Source: Mesorhizobium amorphae (lineage in GTDB: Bacteria > Pseudomonadota > Alphaproteobacteria > Rhizobiales > Rhizobiaceae). From it: a stretch of DNA of 64,000 nucleotides. Shown here piece after piece: positions 25,257-32,727 of this stretch (its first letter is position 1; every line of letters starts with the position of its first letter). The notes under the pieces are model-generated. The model searched no databases, was not told the origin of the DNA, and was given only the letters and a program-made list of their open reading frames with translations. A program made the translations under genes and the position numbers. The stretch lies in NCBI GenBank assembly GCA_003240775.1, contig QFNI01000008.1, forward strand, positions 1 to 64,000. Reading direction: 5' to 3'.

Positions 25257-25946
25257 TCAGCGAGAGGCGGGACTGTCGGGCTTGGGCGGGAGGCGCGCCG
25301 CGCTCTGGGCGCGGGAGCGGGCTGCGAAGCGGAGAAACTGCTCGATCTCGCCCGCGGCGGGCTCCTGGCCGGAAAAGCTGCGCAGATAGGCTGCGAGGTG
25401 GCCGAGGCGCTGTTCGAGGGGCTCCTGCACGTCGAGCGCGTAATAGCCGATCTGCATGTAGTAGAGCACGCGCGCCCTGACGAAAGCCTCCTCCTGATCG
25501 AAGCCGTGGCGCCTGTAGAGGGCGCTGATCGCCTGCAGCCGCGTCTCGTCGGCCTCGTCGATGGCGCGCCGCACATCGGGCGATCGGCGCGCCCATTCGC
25601 GGACCGCAAATTCCAGGCGGTGATCAAACAGCGCCTCCTCCACCCAGCATTCGAAGATGTGCAGGATGCCGCGGATGATCGTCTCGGCAGGTCGCTCCGC
25701 GCGCTCGACGATGGCCTTGGTGTTGCGCTGCGTCCAATGTTCGAGAAAGCGGTCGAGCAGGTCCTCGCGGCTTTCGAAATACCAGTAGAAGCTCGAGCGC
25801 GACACGCCGAGCTTTTGTGCGAGAGTGAGCACGCGCACGCTTTCCACCCCCTCCGAGAGAAGGGTCTGGTATGCGAGATCGAACCAGTCCTCGCGTGTCA
25901 CTTTCGTGTTGCCCCCGGCAGGGCGGGCGTCCGGCGATGGCGTCAT
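25257..25946 (-). CDS. TetR-family transcriptional regulator of the MttB-like gene
   Basis: 229 residues. Helix-turn-helix: TREDWFDLAYQTLLSEGVES then TLAQKLGVSRSSFYWYFESR. The C-terminal domain resembles that of the TetR at 18289-18927. ATG 25946 begins MTPSPDARPAGG; no clear ribosome site precedes it, and the frame stays open to 26219, so the start is uncertain. It is divergent from the MttB-like gene at 26105, and an operator-like repeat (26006-26023) lies between, with two related copies near 35.2 kb. Confidence 0.86.
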   Translation of the reverse strand: MTPSPDARPAGGNTKVTREDWFDLAYQTLLSEGVESVRVLTLAQKLGVSRSSFYWYFESREDLLDRFLEHWTQRNTKAIVERAERPAETIIRGILHIFECWVEEALFDHRLEFAVREWARRSPDVRRAIDEADETRLQAISALYRRHGFDQEEAFVRARVLYYMQIGYYALDVQEPLEQRLGHLAAYLRSFSGQEPAAGEIEQFLRFAARSRAQSAARLPPKPDSPASR

Positions 25947-26005
25947 GGGCGTGCGATGGCACGCCGCGAAGGGGTCCGCAAGAAAACTCGGCCCCTGGTC
26001 TCCAT

Positions 26006-26023
26006 CTGGACAGATATGTCCAG
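26006..26023. promoter_or_regulatory. Operator-like repeat CTGGACA-N4-TGTCCAG (copy 1)
   Basis: Perfect 7-base arms (26006-26012 and 26017-26023) around GATA. It sits 60 bases upstream of the TetR start and 82 bases upstream of the MttB-like start, in the divergent promoter region. Two close relatives at 35180-35197 and 35269-35286 suggest one regulon. Confidence 0.7.
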
Positions 26024-26104
26024 TGCAGATAGCCTCACCTCCCGACGAACACCGGGTGCGAGCCGTCTCGCCCGCCCGTCGAAGGCATGAAAAAGGGGGA
26101 GGCG

Positions 26105-27670
26105 ATGGACACCACATCCTCGAGCACCGCGGCGGCCACGCCCGACAGGCGCGAGCGGCGTCGCGGCCGGGGCGGGGAAGCGGAGGCGCCGCGCCGCCGC
26201 GAAGTGAACTACCGCTCACTCCGCAACCCCTTCCTGCCCCAGCCCGTGTTCACCGAGGATCGGGTGGCGGCGATCCACGATGCGGCGTTGCGCGTGCTGG
26301 AGGAGCTGGGCATCAAGGTTCTGCTGCCCGAAGCGCGCCGGATCCTGGCCGAGGCCGGGGCCATCGTCGATCCCGACACGGAGATGGTGCGGATCGGGCG
26401 CGACATCGTGATCGATGCGCTTGCGAAGGCGCCGCGGCGGATCGAGGCGCGGGCAGGCCGAAGCGACCGCGACCTTTCGCTCGGGCTGGGCTCGGTCGCG
26501 TTCATTCCCGGTTGCGGCGCGCCCAATGTGACGGATCGCGACCGCGGCCGCAGGCCCGGAACGATCGCCGACTACCAGGACCTCGTGCGCCTGGCGCAGA
26601 GCTTCGACGTGGTCCACGCGCTGGCGCCCTTCGTCGAGCCGCAGGATGTCGACAACCGCTTCCGCCACTTTGCCGTTTCGCGTGCGCAGCTCACGCTTTC
26701 GGACAAGTTTCCCTTTGTGTTCGCGCGGGGCACGCAGCAGGTCGAAGACGGCTTCGAGATGATCCGCATCGCGCGCGGCCTTTCGCACGACGAGTTCCGC
26801 TCCGCGCCCCGCTGCTACACCGTCATCAACACCAACTCGCCGCGCCAGCTCGACATCCCCATGGCGCAGGGCATCATCGATTTCGCGCGCGCGGGCCAGG
26901 TCTCGATCGTCACCCCGTTCTGCCTTGCGGGTGCGATGGCGCCGATCACGGTCGCGGGCGCGCTGACGCTCCAGCACGCCGAAGCGATGGCCGGCATCAC
27001 GCTCGCGCAGCTGAGCCGGCCCGGCGCGCCCGTGATCTATGGCAGCTTCTCGTCCAATGTGGACATGAAGTCGGGCGCACCGGCCTTCGGCACGCCCGAG
27101 CACTTCAAGGCGACGCTGGGGGCGGGGCAACTCGCGCGGCATCTCGGCCTGCCCTGGCGCTCGGGCGGCGGCAGCGCCGCGAACACCCCCGACGCACAGG
27201 CCGCGCACGAGACGCAGTTCGCGCTTTGGGGCGCGATCCTGGCTGGCGTCACGGTGTGCATCCATTCGGCCGGCTGGCTCGAAGGCGGCTTGAGCGTGTC
27301 CTTCGAGAAACTGGTCACCGACATCGAGACCCTGCAGATGGTGGCGGAGCTCTGCCGACCCACCGAGGGCGACGACGATGCGATAGGCTTCGAGGCGATC
27401 GCCGAAGTGATGCCGGGCGGGCATTTCTTCGCCGCCGCCCACACCATGTCTCGCTACCGCACGGCGTTCTACGAGCCGCTCGTCGCGGACTGGTCGAATT
27501 TCGGAAGCTGGACGGAGGCGGGGTCGAAGACCGCCACCGAGCGTGCGACCGAAGTGTGGAAGCGCAAGCTCGAAGAGTTCGTGGCCCCCGACACCGGCGG
27601 CATGGAAGACGCGCTCGACGCCTTCATCGCCCAACGCACGGCCGAAGGCGGCGCCGAACCGGTTTCGTGA
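26105..27670 (+). CDS. Trimethylamine methyltransferase (MttB)-like protein, non-pyrrolysine type
   Basis: 521 residues, MTTB superfamily. The body has VFTEDRVAAIHDAALRVLEE, GLSHDEFRSAPRCYTVINTN, SPRQLDIPMAQGIIDFARAG and RPGAPVIYGSFSSNVDMKSG. There is no in-frame TAG, so it is the pyrrolysine-free type, whose characterised relative MtgB moves a methyl group from glycine betaine to a corrinoid protein. ATG 26105 has GGGGGAGGCG directly upstream, better than ATG 26087. The N-terminus is arginine-rich and low-complexity (about residues 13-32). No corrinoid protein gene is visible here. Next to dimethylglycine and sarcosine oxidases, betaine or another quaternary amine is the likely substrate. 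Confidence 0.85.
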   Translation: MDTTSSSTAAATPDRRERRRGRGGEAEAPRRREVNYRSLRNPFLPQPVFTEDRVAAIHDAALRVLEELGIKVLLPEARRILAEAGAIVDPDTEMVRIGRDIVIDALAKAPRRIEARAGRSDRDLSLGLGSVAFIPGCGAPNVTDRDRGRRPGTIADYQDLVRLAQSFDVVHALAPFVEPQDVDNRFRHFAVSRAQLTLSDKFPFVFARGTQQVEDGFEMIRIARGLSHDEFRSAPRCYTVINTNSPRQLDIPMAQGIIDFARAGQVSIVTPFCLAGAMAPITVAGALTLQHAEAMAGITLAQLSRPGAPVIYGSFSSNVDMKSGAPAFGTPEHFKATLGAGQLARHLGLPWRSGGGSAANTPDAQAAHETQFALWGAILAGVTVCIHSAGWLEGGLSVSFEKLVTDIETLQMVAELCRPTEGDDDAIGFEAIAEVMPGGHFFAAAHTMSRYRTAFYEPLVADWSNFGSWTEAGSKTATERATEVWKRKLEEFVAPDTGGMEDALDAFIAQRTAEGGAEPVS

Positions 27671-27691
27671 GAACCCGGCCGATGCTGGGCC

Positions 27692-28228
27692 CTACTGCCG
27701 GGCGCCGGGCATGGCGGCTGTGGTGACTTCCATCCATCGCCAGAGAAAGGGAGCGAGCGGGCGCTCCACATGCAGGCGCAGCGCCTCGCCGTGGCGATAA
27801 AGGATGACGCTCGCCCCCGCAAAGGGAACCGAAGCCGAGCGGCTCCTGTCGCCCGGAGCGAGCGAGGTGCCGCGCTCGATGAGCCGCAGGGCGTCGGGGC
27901 CGGAAACTTCGAACACGTGCAGGCCCCCGTTCATTCCCGTCACCCCGAAGCCTGACGAGTGCCACCCTCTGGCATGGGGGAGGGGAGCGGCCGAGACCGC
28001 GAGAAGGCGGTCGCGCGCGAGCCGCACGGTGTAGGCTTGGCCTTGCGCCAGACCGAAGGCCCCGACGCCCGGCGCTGCGAGCCCCGACATGTGCGACCAA
28101 GCTTCGAGATCGCCGCTCACCAGGGTCTGCTCGCCCACGCTCACGGTGGTCACGCTCAATCCGTCCGTCTCGATCCGTGCGCCGGCCCAGTGCGGCACGG
28201 GCGTCCACTTCTGCGCGAGGTCACGCAT
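27692..28228 (-). CDS. soxG: Sarcosine oxidase, gamma subunit
   Basis: 178-residue small subunit of heterotetrameric sarcosine oxidase. Family features: an N-terminal LSVTTVSVGEQTLVSGDLEA segment and a C-terminal YRHGEALRLHVERPLAPFLW. It overlaps soxA by eight bases and is last in the soxBDAG order. The enzyme oxidatively demethylates sarcosine to glycine, passing the one-carbon unit to tetrahydrofolate and electrons to oxygen. This subunit is less conserved than the others, so the name rests partly on position. Confidence 0.88.
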   Translation of the reverse strand: MRDLAQKWTPVPHWAGARIETDGLSVTTVSVGEQTLVSGDLEAWSHMSGLAAPGVGAFGLAQGQAYTVRLARDRLLAVSAAPLPHARGWHSSGFGVTGMNGGLHVFEVSGPDALRLIERGTSLAPGDRSRSASVPFAGASVILYRHGEALRLHVERPLAPFLWRWMEVTTAAMPGARQ

Positions 28229-31097
28229 GGAGGCGGTCTCCGGCGGGATCGAAGGCGCATGGCGCGGTCAGGGTGGCTCGCCTCCGCTTGCCGAGGTGGC
28301 TGATCTCCACGGTTTCGCCGTGGCGGCTCGCCCCGCCTTCGATCAGCCCGAGCGCGATAGGGCGGCCGAGCGTGGGGCTGAGATAGCTCGAAGTTAAGAA
28401 GCCAGCACTTCGGACGCTCCCGCCCGCCGTCTCGATGGCGTGGGCGCCCGTCCCGAGCGGTGGCTCGCCTTCCGCGACCGCGAGACCCACGAGCTGGGGC
28501 CGCCTCTCGCGCGATGCCACCTCGGTGAAGAGCGAACGGCGGCCGACGAACTCCCCGCTGCGCTTGTCGCGCGGAGCGGAAAGGCCGAGATCGTGCGGCA
28601 TGGTGGTGCCGTCGGTGTCCTTTCCGATCACGATGTAGCCCTTCTCGGCTCGCAGGATCATCAGCGCCTCGATCCCGATGGCGACCGCCCCGAGCCTCCC
28701 TCCGCGCTCGCGCAGGGTCTTCCAGAGGAGGGGAGCCTTCTCAGTGCCGACCGAGATCTCGTAGGAGCGGTCGCCCGTGAAGCTGACGCGGGCGACGCGC
28801 AAGGAAGCGCCCTCGAAGGACCCCTCCGCCACCGCCATGTGGGGGAGTGCGCCATCGTCGAGGTCGAGCCCGAGGTCCAGTTCCCCGCAAAGCTCCCGCG
28901 CGGCGGGACCGGACACGGCGACGGTTGCCAGATCCGGCGTCGCGTCGTGGATGAACACGCTGTCCCGCCCGAAGCGATCCTGCCGCCACTCCTCCAGGCG
29001 CGCATGGACCGCGCCGACATGGGAGGTCGAGCACGACACCACGAAGCGGTGCTCGCTCAGGCGCATCAGGACGCCGTCGTCGAAGACCACGCCGTTCTCA
29101 GACAGCATGAAGCCGTAGCGGCAGCGGCCCGGCTTCAGCGTCGACACCGTGTTGTAGAAGATGAAGTCGAGGAATTCCGCCGCGCGCGGCCCCATCACCT
29201 CGATCTTGCCGAGCGGCGAGCCGTCGAACAGGGCGACGCCCTCGCGCGCAAGGCGCGCCTCCAGCGCGATCGCCGTTTCGGCCTCGCCCCTGGCGTGAAA
29301 AGCGGGGCGCAGCCAGCCGCCATATTCCCCGAACACCGCGCCCTCGGCCCGGTGAACCGTTTCGAGAGGCAGGCGCCGCACCGGGGCCATCAGTTCGCCC
29401 GACCGGCTTCCCGCAAGGCTCGAGAACGGGACGGGGGTGAAAGGCGGCCGGAAGGTGGTCGTGCCGGTTTCGGGGATGGTGCGCCCGGAAAGCTGCGCCA
29501 TCAGGGCGAGGCCGGGAACGTTGGATGTCTTGCCCTGGTCGGTCGCCATGCCGAGCGTGGTGTAGCGCTTGAGGTGCTCGACCGAGCGGAAGTTCTCCCG
29601 CGCCGCGAGTTCGATGTCCTTGGCGGTGACGTCGTTCTGGAGGTCGATCCAGACCCGCTCCTTTCGCCCCGGCGCGGGCCAGAGTGCTGCGATGCCGGCG
29701 GTCGCCTCCGGGCCCGTGCTTTGCGGAACGCGGCTCGGGCGGGTTCCGCTCGCGCTCTGCGCGCCGGCTGCAAGCGCGTCCGAAAGCCGGACGGTTCCCG
29801 CGGCCGCGCCGGCCACCGCAAGACCCGCAGGCATCGGGCCCGGCAGAAACGCCAGCCGCTCCTCGGACCATTCCAGCTTTCCCCTCGCTTGGCAGAAGAG
29901 GTGCAAGGTGGGGGACCAGCCTCCCGACACCGCGACCGCGTCGGCCTCGATCCGGGATCCGTCGTCGAGGATGGCATGGCCGACGCGGCCCTTGCCTCCC
30001 GCACAGGCCACGGTGCGGCCGGGCAGCACCCGCACGCCGGCGGGTGGGGCCGGGCGGCCGTCCCTGCGGTTGTCGACCAGCGAAACGTTCGCACCCGCCT
30101 GGGCGAGTGCCGCAGCGACCTCGTAGGCGCTGTCGTTGTTGGTGGCCACCACGATGTTCTCGCCCGCGCGCACCGCGTGGAGCCGCAGGAAGCGCAGCAT
30201 GGCGTCGGCCGACATGATGCCCGGCAGGTCGTTGTGACCGAAAGGCAGCGGGCGCTCGATGGCGCCGGTCGCCAGCACAGTTCGGCGTGGCCGCACCCGC
30301 CACAGCGTGTCCGGCCTGTTGTCGGGATGGCGCTGGTTGAGCCCGACCAGCCCGTGGTCGTAGAGGCCGAAGGCGGTGGTCGAAACAAGCAGGGTCGCGC
30401 CGCCCGCTTCGAGCGCTGCAGCGGTCGAGGCCGCCCATGCCTCGCCCGGCATGCCTTCCACCTCGCCTGCGCGATGAAGCAGGGAGCCACCAAGCTTCGG
30501 CCGCTCGTCCACGAGCGTGACCGAAAGGCCGGCGTCCAGCCCCGCCCTGGCCGCGGCCAGGCCAGCGGGGCCCGCGCCCACCACGAGCAGATCGCAGCGG
30601 TGATGGCGCTGGTCGGCCATCGCGCGGTCCACGGCCTCGGGATCGACGCGGCCCAAGCCCGCCATCGCGCGGATGCGCGGCTCGAACAGGTGCCAGTCCG
30701 GCCACATGAAGGTCTTGTAGTAGAAGGCCGCGGGAATGAAGCGGGAGAAGCGGTCGATGATCGCGCCGCGGTCGGCGGATGCGGTCGGGCTCGCATTGAC
30801 GCTGCGCGCTTCCAATGCTTCCCGCGCCGGCTCGGTGGTCGCGCGGGCATTGGGCGTCGCCTTGTTCCCGAAACGGATGTCGACCAGCGCGTTCGGTTCC
30901 TCGACGCCCGCCCCCCAGATGCCGCGCGGGCGGTGATACTTGAACGAGCGGCCGACCACCGCGATGTCCGCGGCCATGAGCGCGGACGCGATCGTGTCTC
31001 CCTCGAAGCCCGCAACCCGGCGCCCGTCGAAGGAGAAGGCAAGCGCGCGCGAGCGGTCGATGGCGCTTCCGCCGCTTGGCAGCCGGGCAGCGGTCAT
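28221..31097 (-). CDS. soxA: Sarcosine oxidase, alpha subunit
   Basis: 958 residues, full length. The N-terminus resembles a 2Fe-2S-like fold (RALAFSFDGRRVAGFEGDTI; RSFKYHRPRGIWGAGVEEPN). A nucleotide fold follows at about residues 175-200 (LLVVGAGPAGLAAARAGLDA), with FAD/NAD sequences such as LATGAIERPLPFGHNDLPGI. The C-terminal third is a GCV_T tetrahydrofolate domain (GEYGGWLRPAFHARGEAETA; VMGPRAAEFLDFIFYNTVST). It overlaps soxD by ATGA (31094-31097) and soxG by eight bases. Confidence 0.95.
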   Translation of the reverse strand: MTAARLPSGGSAIDRSRALAFSFDGRRVAGFEGDTIASALMAADIAVVGRSFKYHRPRGIWGAGVEEPNALVDIRFGNKATPNARATTEPAREALEARSVNASPTASADRGAIIDRFSRFIPAAFYYKTFMWPDWHLFEPRIRAMAGLGRVDPEAVDRAMADQRHHRCDLLVVGAGPAGLAAARAGLDAGLSVTLVDERPKLGGSLLHRAGEVEGMPGEAWAASTAAALEAGGATLLVSTTAFGLYDHGLVGLNQRHPDNRPDTLWRVRPRRTVLATGAIERPLPFGHNDLPGIMSADAMLRFLRLHAVRAGENIVVATNNDSAYEVAAALAQAGANVSLVDNRRDGRPAPPAGVRVLPGRTVACAGGKGRVGHAILDDGSRIEADAVAVSGGWSPTLHLFCQARGKLEWSEERLAFLPGPMPAGLAVAGAAAGTVRLSDALAAGAQSASGTRPSRVPQSTGPEATAGIAALWPAPGRKERVWIDLQNDVTAKDIELAARENFRSVEHLKRYTTLGMATDQGKTSNVPGLALMAQLSGRTIPETGTTTFRPPFTPVPFSSLAGSRSGELMAPVRRLPLETVHRAEGAVFGEYGGWLRPAFHARGEAETAIALEARLAREGVALFDGSPLGKIEVMGPRAAEFLDFIFYNTVSTLKPGRCRYGFMLSENGVVFDDGVLMRLSEHRFVVSCSTSHVGAVHARLEEWRQDRFGRDSVFIHDATPDLATVAVSGPAARELCGELDLGLDLDDGALPHMAVAEGSFEGASLRVARVSFTGDRSYEISVGTEKAPLLWKTLRERGGRLGAVAIGIEALMILRAEKGYIVIGKDTDGTTMPHDLGLSAPRDKRSGEFVGRRSLFTEVASRERRPQLVGLAVAEGEPPLGTGAHAIETAGGSVRSAGFLTSSYLSPTLGRPIALGLIEGGASRHGETVEISHLGKRRRATLTAPCAFDPAGDRLHA

Positions 31098-31411
31098 CGT
31101 CCGGCTTCCACGCCGATCGAGGCGGGGGCCTCCCCGTCTCCTCCGAGGGCCGTGGAACCGCCGTCGAGCGCCATGGAGCCCGCGACCTCGTGGGTGGCCG
31201 TGTCACGCTCCATCACGAAGAACTCGCCGCAGCCCGCATGCACCCAGATCTCGCGCGAGGGGCCCTTGGGGTTGGCGCGGAAGTGGAGATATTCGGACCA
31301 ATCGGCAGACGGAGTGCTCAAGCCGTCGGGGCGGATGTTTCCTGCCTCGCCGCCATAGTGGAACTCCGTCTCGTCCCTCGTGCCGCAGAACGGGCATTCG
31401 AAAAGCTGCAT
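31094..31411 (-). CDS. soxD: Sarcosine oxidase, delta subunit
   Basis: 105 residues. MQLFECPFCGTRDETEFHYG at the start and GEAGNIRP are the family signature. C6 and C9, with H60-AGCG later (WVHAGCGEFF), form the zinc site known in this subunit. The segment SEYLHFRANPKGPSREIWVH is also conserved. I use ATG 31411, where homology begins; the open frame to 31489 overlaps soxB. The C-terminal tail is rich in Gly, Ala and Ser. Confidence 0.92.
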   Translation of the reverse strand: MQLFECPFCGTRDETEFHYGGEAGNIRPDGLSTPSADWSEYLHFRANPKGPSREIWVHAGCGEFFVMERDTATHEVAGSMALDGGSTALGGDGEAPASIGVEAGR

Positions 31412-31457
31412 GGTTGGTGCCCAGGTCGGTGCCCCCGCGGGAGCCCTTGTTCTTTGC

Positions 31458-32711
31458 TCAGTGTGCGATGCCCGAACCGGCCGCCTCATCGATCAGGCGG
31501 CCCCTTGCGAAGCGGTCGAGATCGAAGGGGCGGCTGATGTCGTGGTGCCCGCCGGTTGCCAGAAGATGCGCGAGCAAGGTGCCGCCTGCGGGGATCGCCT
31601 TGAACCCCCCGGTGCCCCAGCCGCAGTTGAGAAACAGGTCCGGCAGCGGTGAGGGGCCGATGATCGGCGAGGAATCGGGAACCACGTCGACGATCCCCGC
31701 CCACTGCCGCAGGAGCTTGAGCTGGCGAAACGCCGGAAACATCTCGAGCAGCCCCGAGACCACCGTTTCCAGAACCGGCAGGTTGCCGCGCTGCGCATAG
31801 GACGGGATCCGGTCGAGGCCGCCTCCCACCACCATCTCGCCCTTGTCGGACTGGCTGGCATAGGTGCCCGTGCCCAGCGAAAGCACGACCGTGTCGAGGA
31901 TCGGCTTCACCGGCTCGGAAACGCATGCCTGGAGCGCGTATGAATTTATCGGCAGCCGGAAGCCCGCCATCTTCGCAAGCTCCGACGAATGGCCCGCGAC
32001 CGCCATGCCCGTGCGCTCCGCACGGATCGGGCCGCGCGTGGTTTCCACCCCGCGGCAGCGGCCGCCCTCGACGATGAAGCCGGTGACCTCGCATCCCTGG
32101 ATGATGTCTATGCCGTGCGCGCTGGCCGCGCGGGCATAGCCCCAGGCCACGGCGTCGTGGCGCGCGGTTCCGGCGCGGCCCTGCCACACGCCGCCGAACA
32201 CGGGAAAGCGGGCGTCCGGCGCGAAGTTGAAGACGGGCGCCACGCGGCGGACGTCTTCGGGCGCGTAAAGCTCGGCGTCCGTTCCGTTGATCTGCATGGC
32301 GTTGACGGTTCTTGCGGCGATCTCCATCTCGGCCTTGCTGTGGCAGACGGTGAGCATGCCGCGCTTGGACAGCATCACGTTGTAGTTCAGCTCGTGCGAA
32401 AGGCCTTCGTAGAGCCGGTGCGCCAACCCGTAGAGCGCCACGCTTTCGGGATAGAAATAGTTGGAGCGGACAACGGTCGTGTTGCGCCCGGTGTTTCCCC
32501 CGCCGATCCATCCCTTCTCGATCACCGCGACATTCGTGACGCCGTGATTCTTCGCGAGGTAGAAGGCGGTCGCGAGCCCATGGCCGCCGCCGCCGATCAC
32601 CAGCACATCGTAGCGGCCCTTGGGCGCGGGCGAGCGCCAGGCCGGCTCCCAACCCTTCTGGCCGGAAAGCCCTTCCTTGACGAGCGACAGGGCCGAATAG
32701 CGGCGCGTCAT
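31458..32711 (-). CDS. soxB: Sarcosine oxidase, beta subunit
   Basis: 417 residues. The start YSALSLVKEGLSGQKGWEPA and the FAD motif VLVIGGGGHGLATAFYLAKN (about residues 36-55) are diagnostic. EKGWIGGGNTGRNTTVVRSN covers the covalent-flavin region typical of SoxB. ATG 32711 lies 16 bases after the dimethylglycine dehydrogenase stop (32728), so the five genes 35139-27692 form one operon, ordered to take dimethylglycine to sarcosine to glycine. Confidence 0.95.
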   Translation of the reverse strand: MTRRYSALSLVKEGLSGQKGWEPAWRSPAPKGRYDVLVIGGGGHGLATAFYLAKNHGVTNVAVIEKGWIGGGNTGRNTTVVRSNYFYPESVALYGLAHRLYEGLSHELNYNVMLSKRGMLTVCHSKAEMEIAARTVNAMQINGTDAELYAPEDVRRVAPVFNFAPDARFPVFGGVWQGRAGTARHDAVAWGYARAASAHGIDIIQGCEVTGFIVEGGRCRGVETTRGPIRAERTGMAVAGHSSELAKMAGFRLPINSYALQACVSEPVKPILDTVVLSLGTGTYASQSDKGEMVVGGGLDRIPSYAQRGNLPVLETVVSGLLEMFPAFRQLKLLRQWAGIVDVVPDSSPIIGPSPLPDLFLNCGWGTGGFKAIPAGGTLLAHLLATGGHHDISRPFDLDRFARGRLIDEAAGSGIAH

Positions 32712-32727
32712 CCCGAACGCTCCATCC

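Noticed and set aside
26105..27670. Pyrrolysine-containing trimethylamine methyltransferase
   Set aside because: The frame has no internal TAG, and no pyl genes are seen, so it belongs to the pyrrolysine-free branch.
28440..31358. 972-codon open frame on the plus strand opposite soxA and soxD
   Set aside because: A shadow of GC-rich codon use: low-complexity R/A/G/H composition, no ribosome site or domain, and fully antisense to clear sarcosine oxidase genes.
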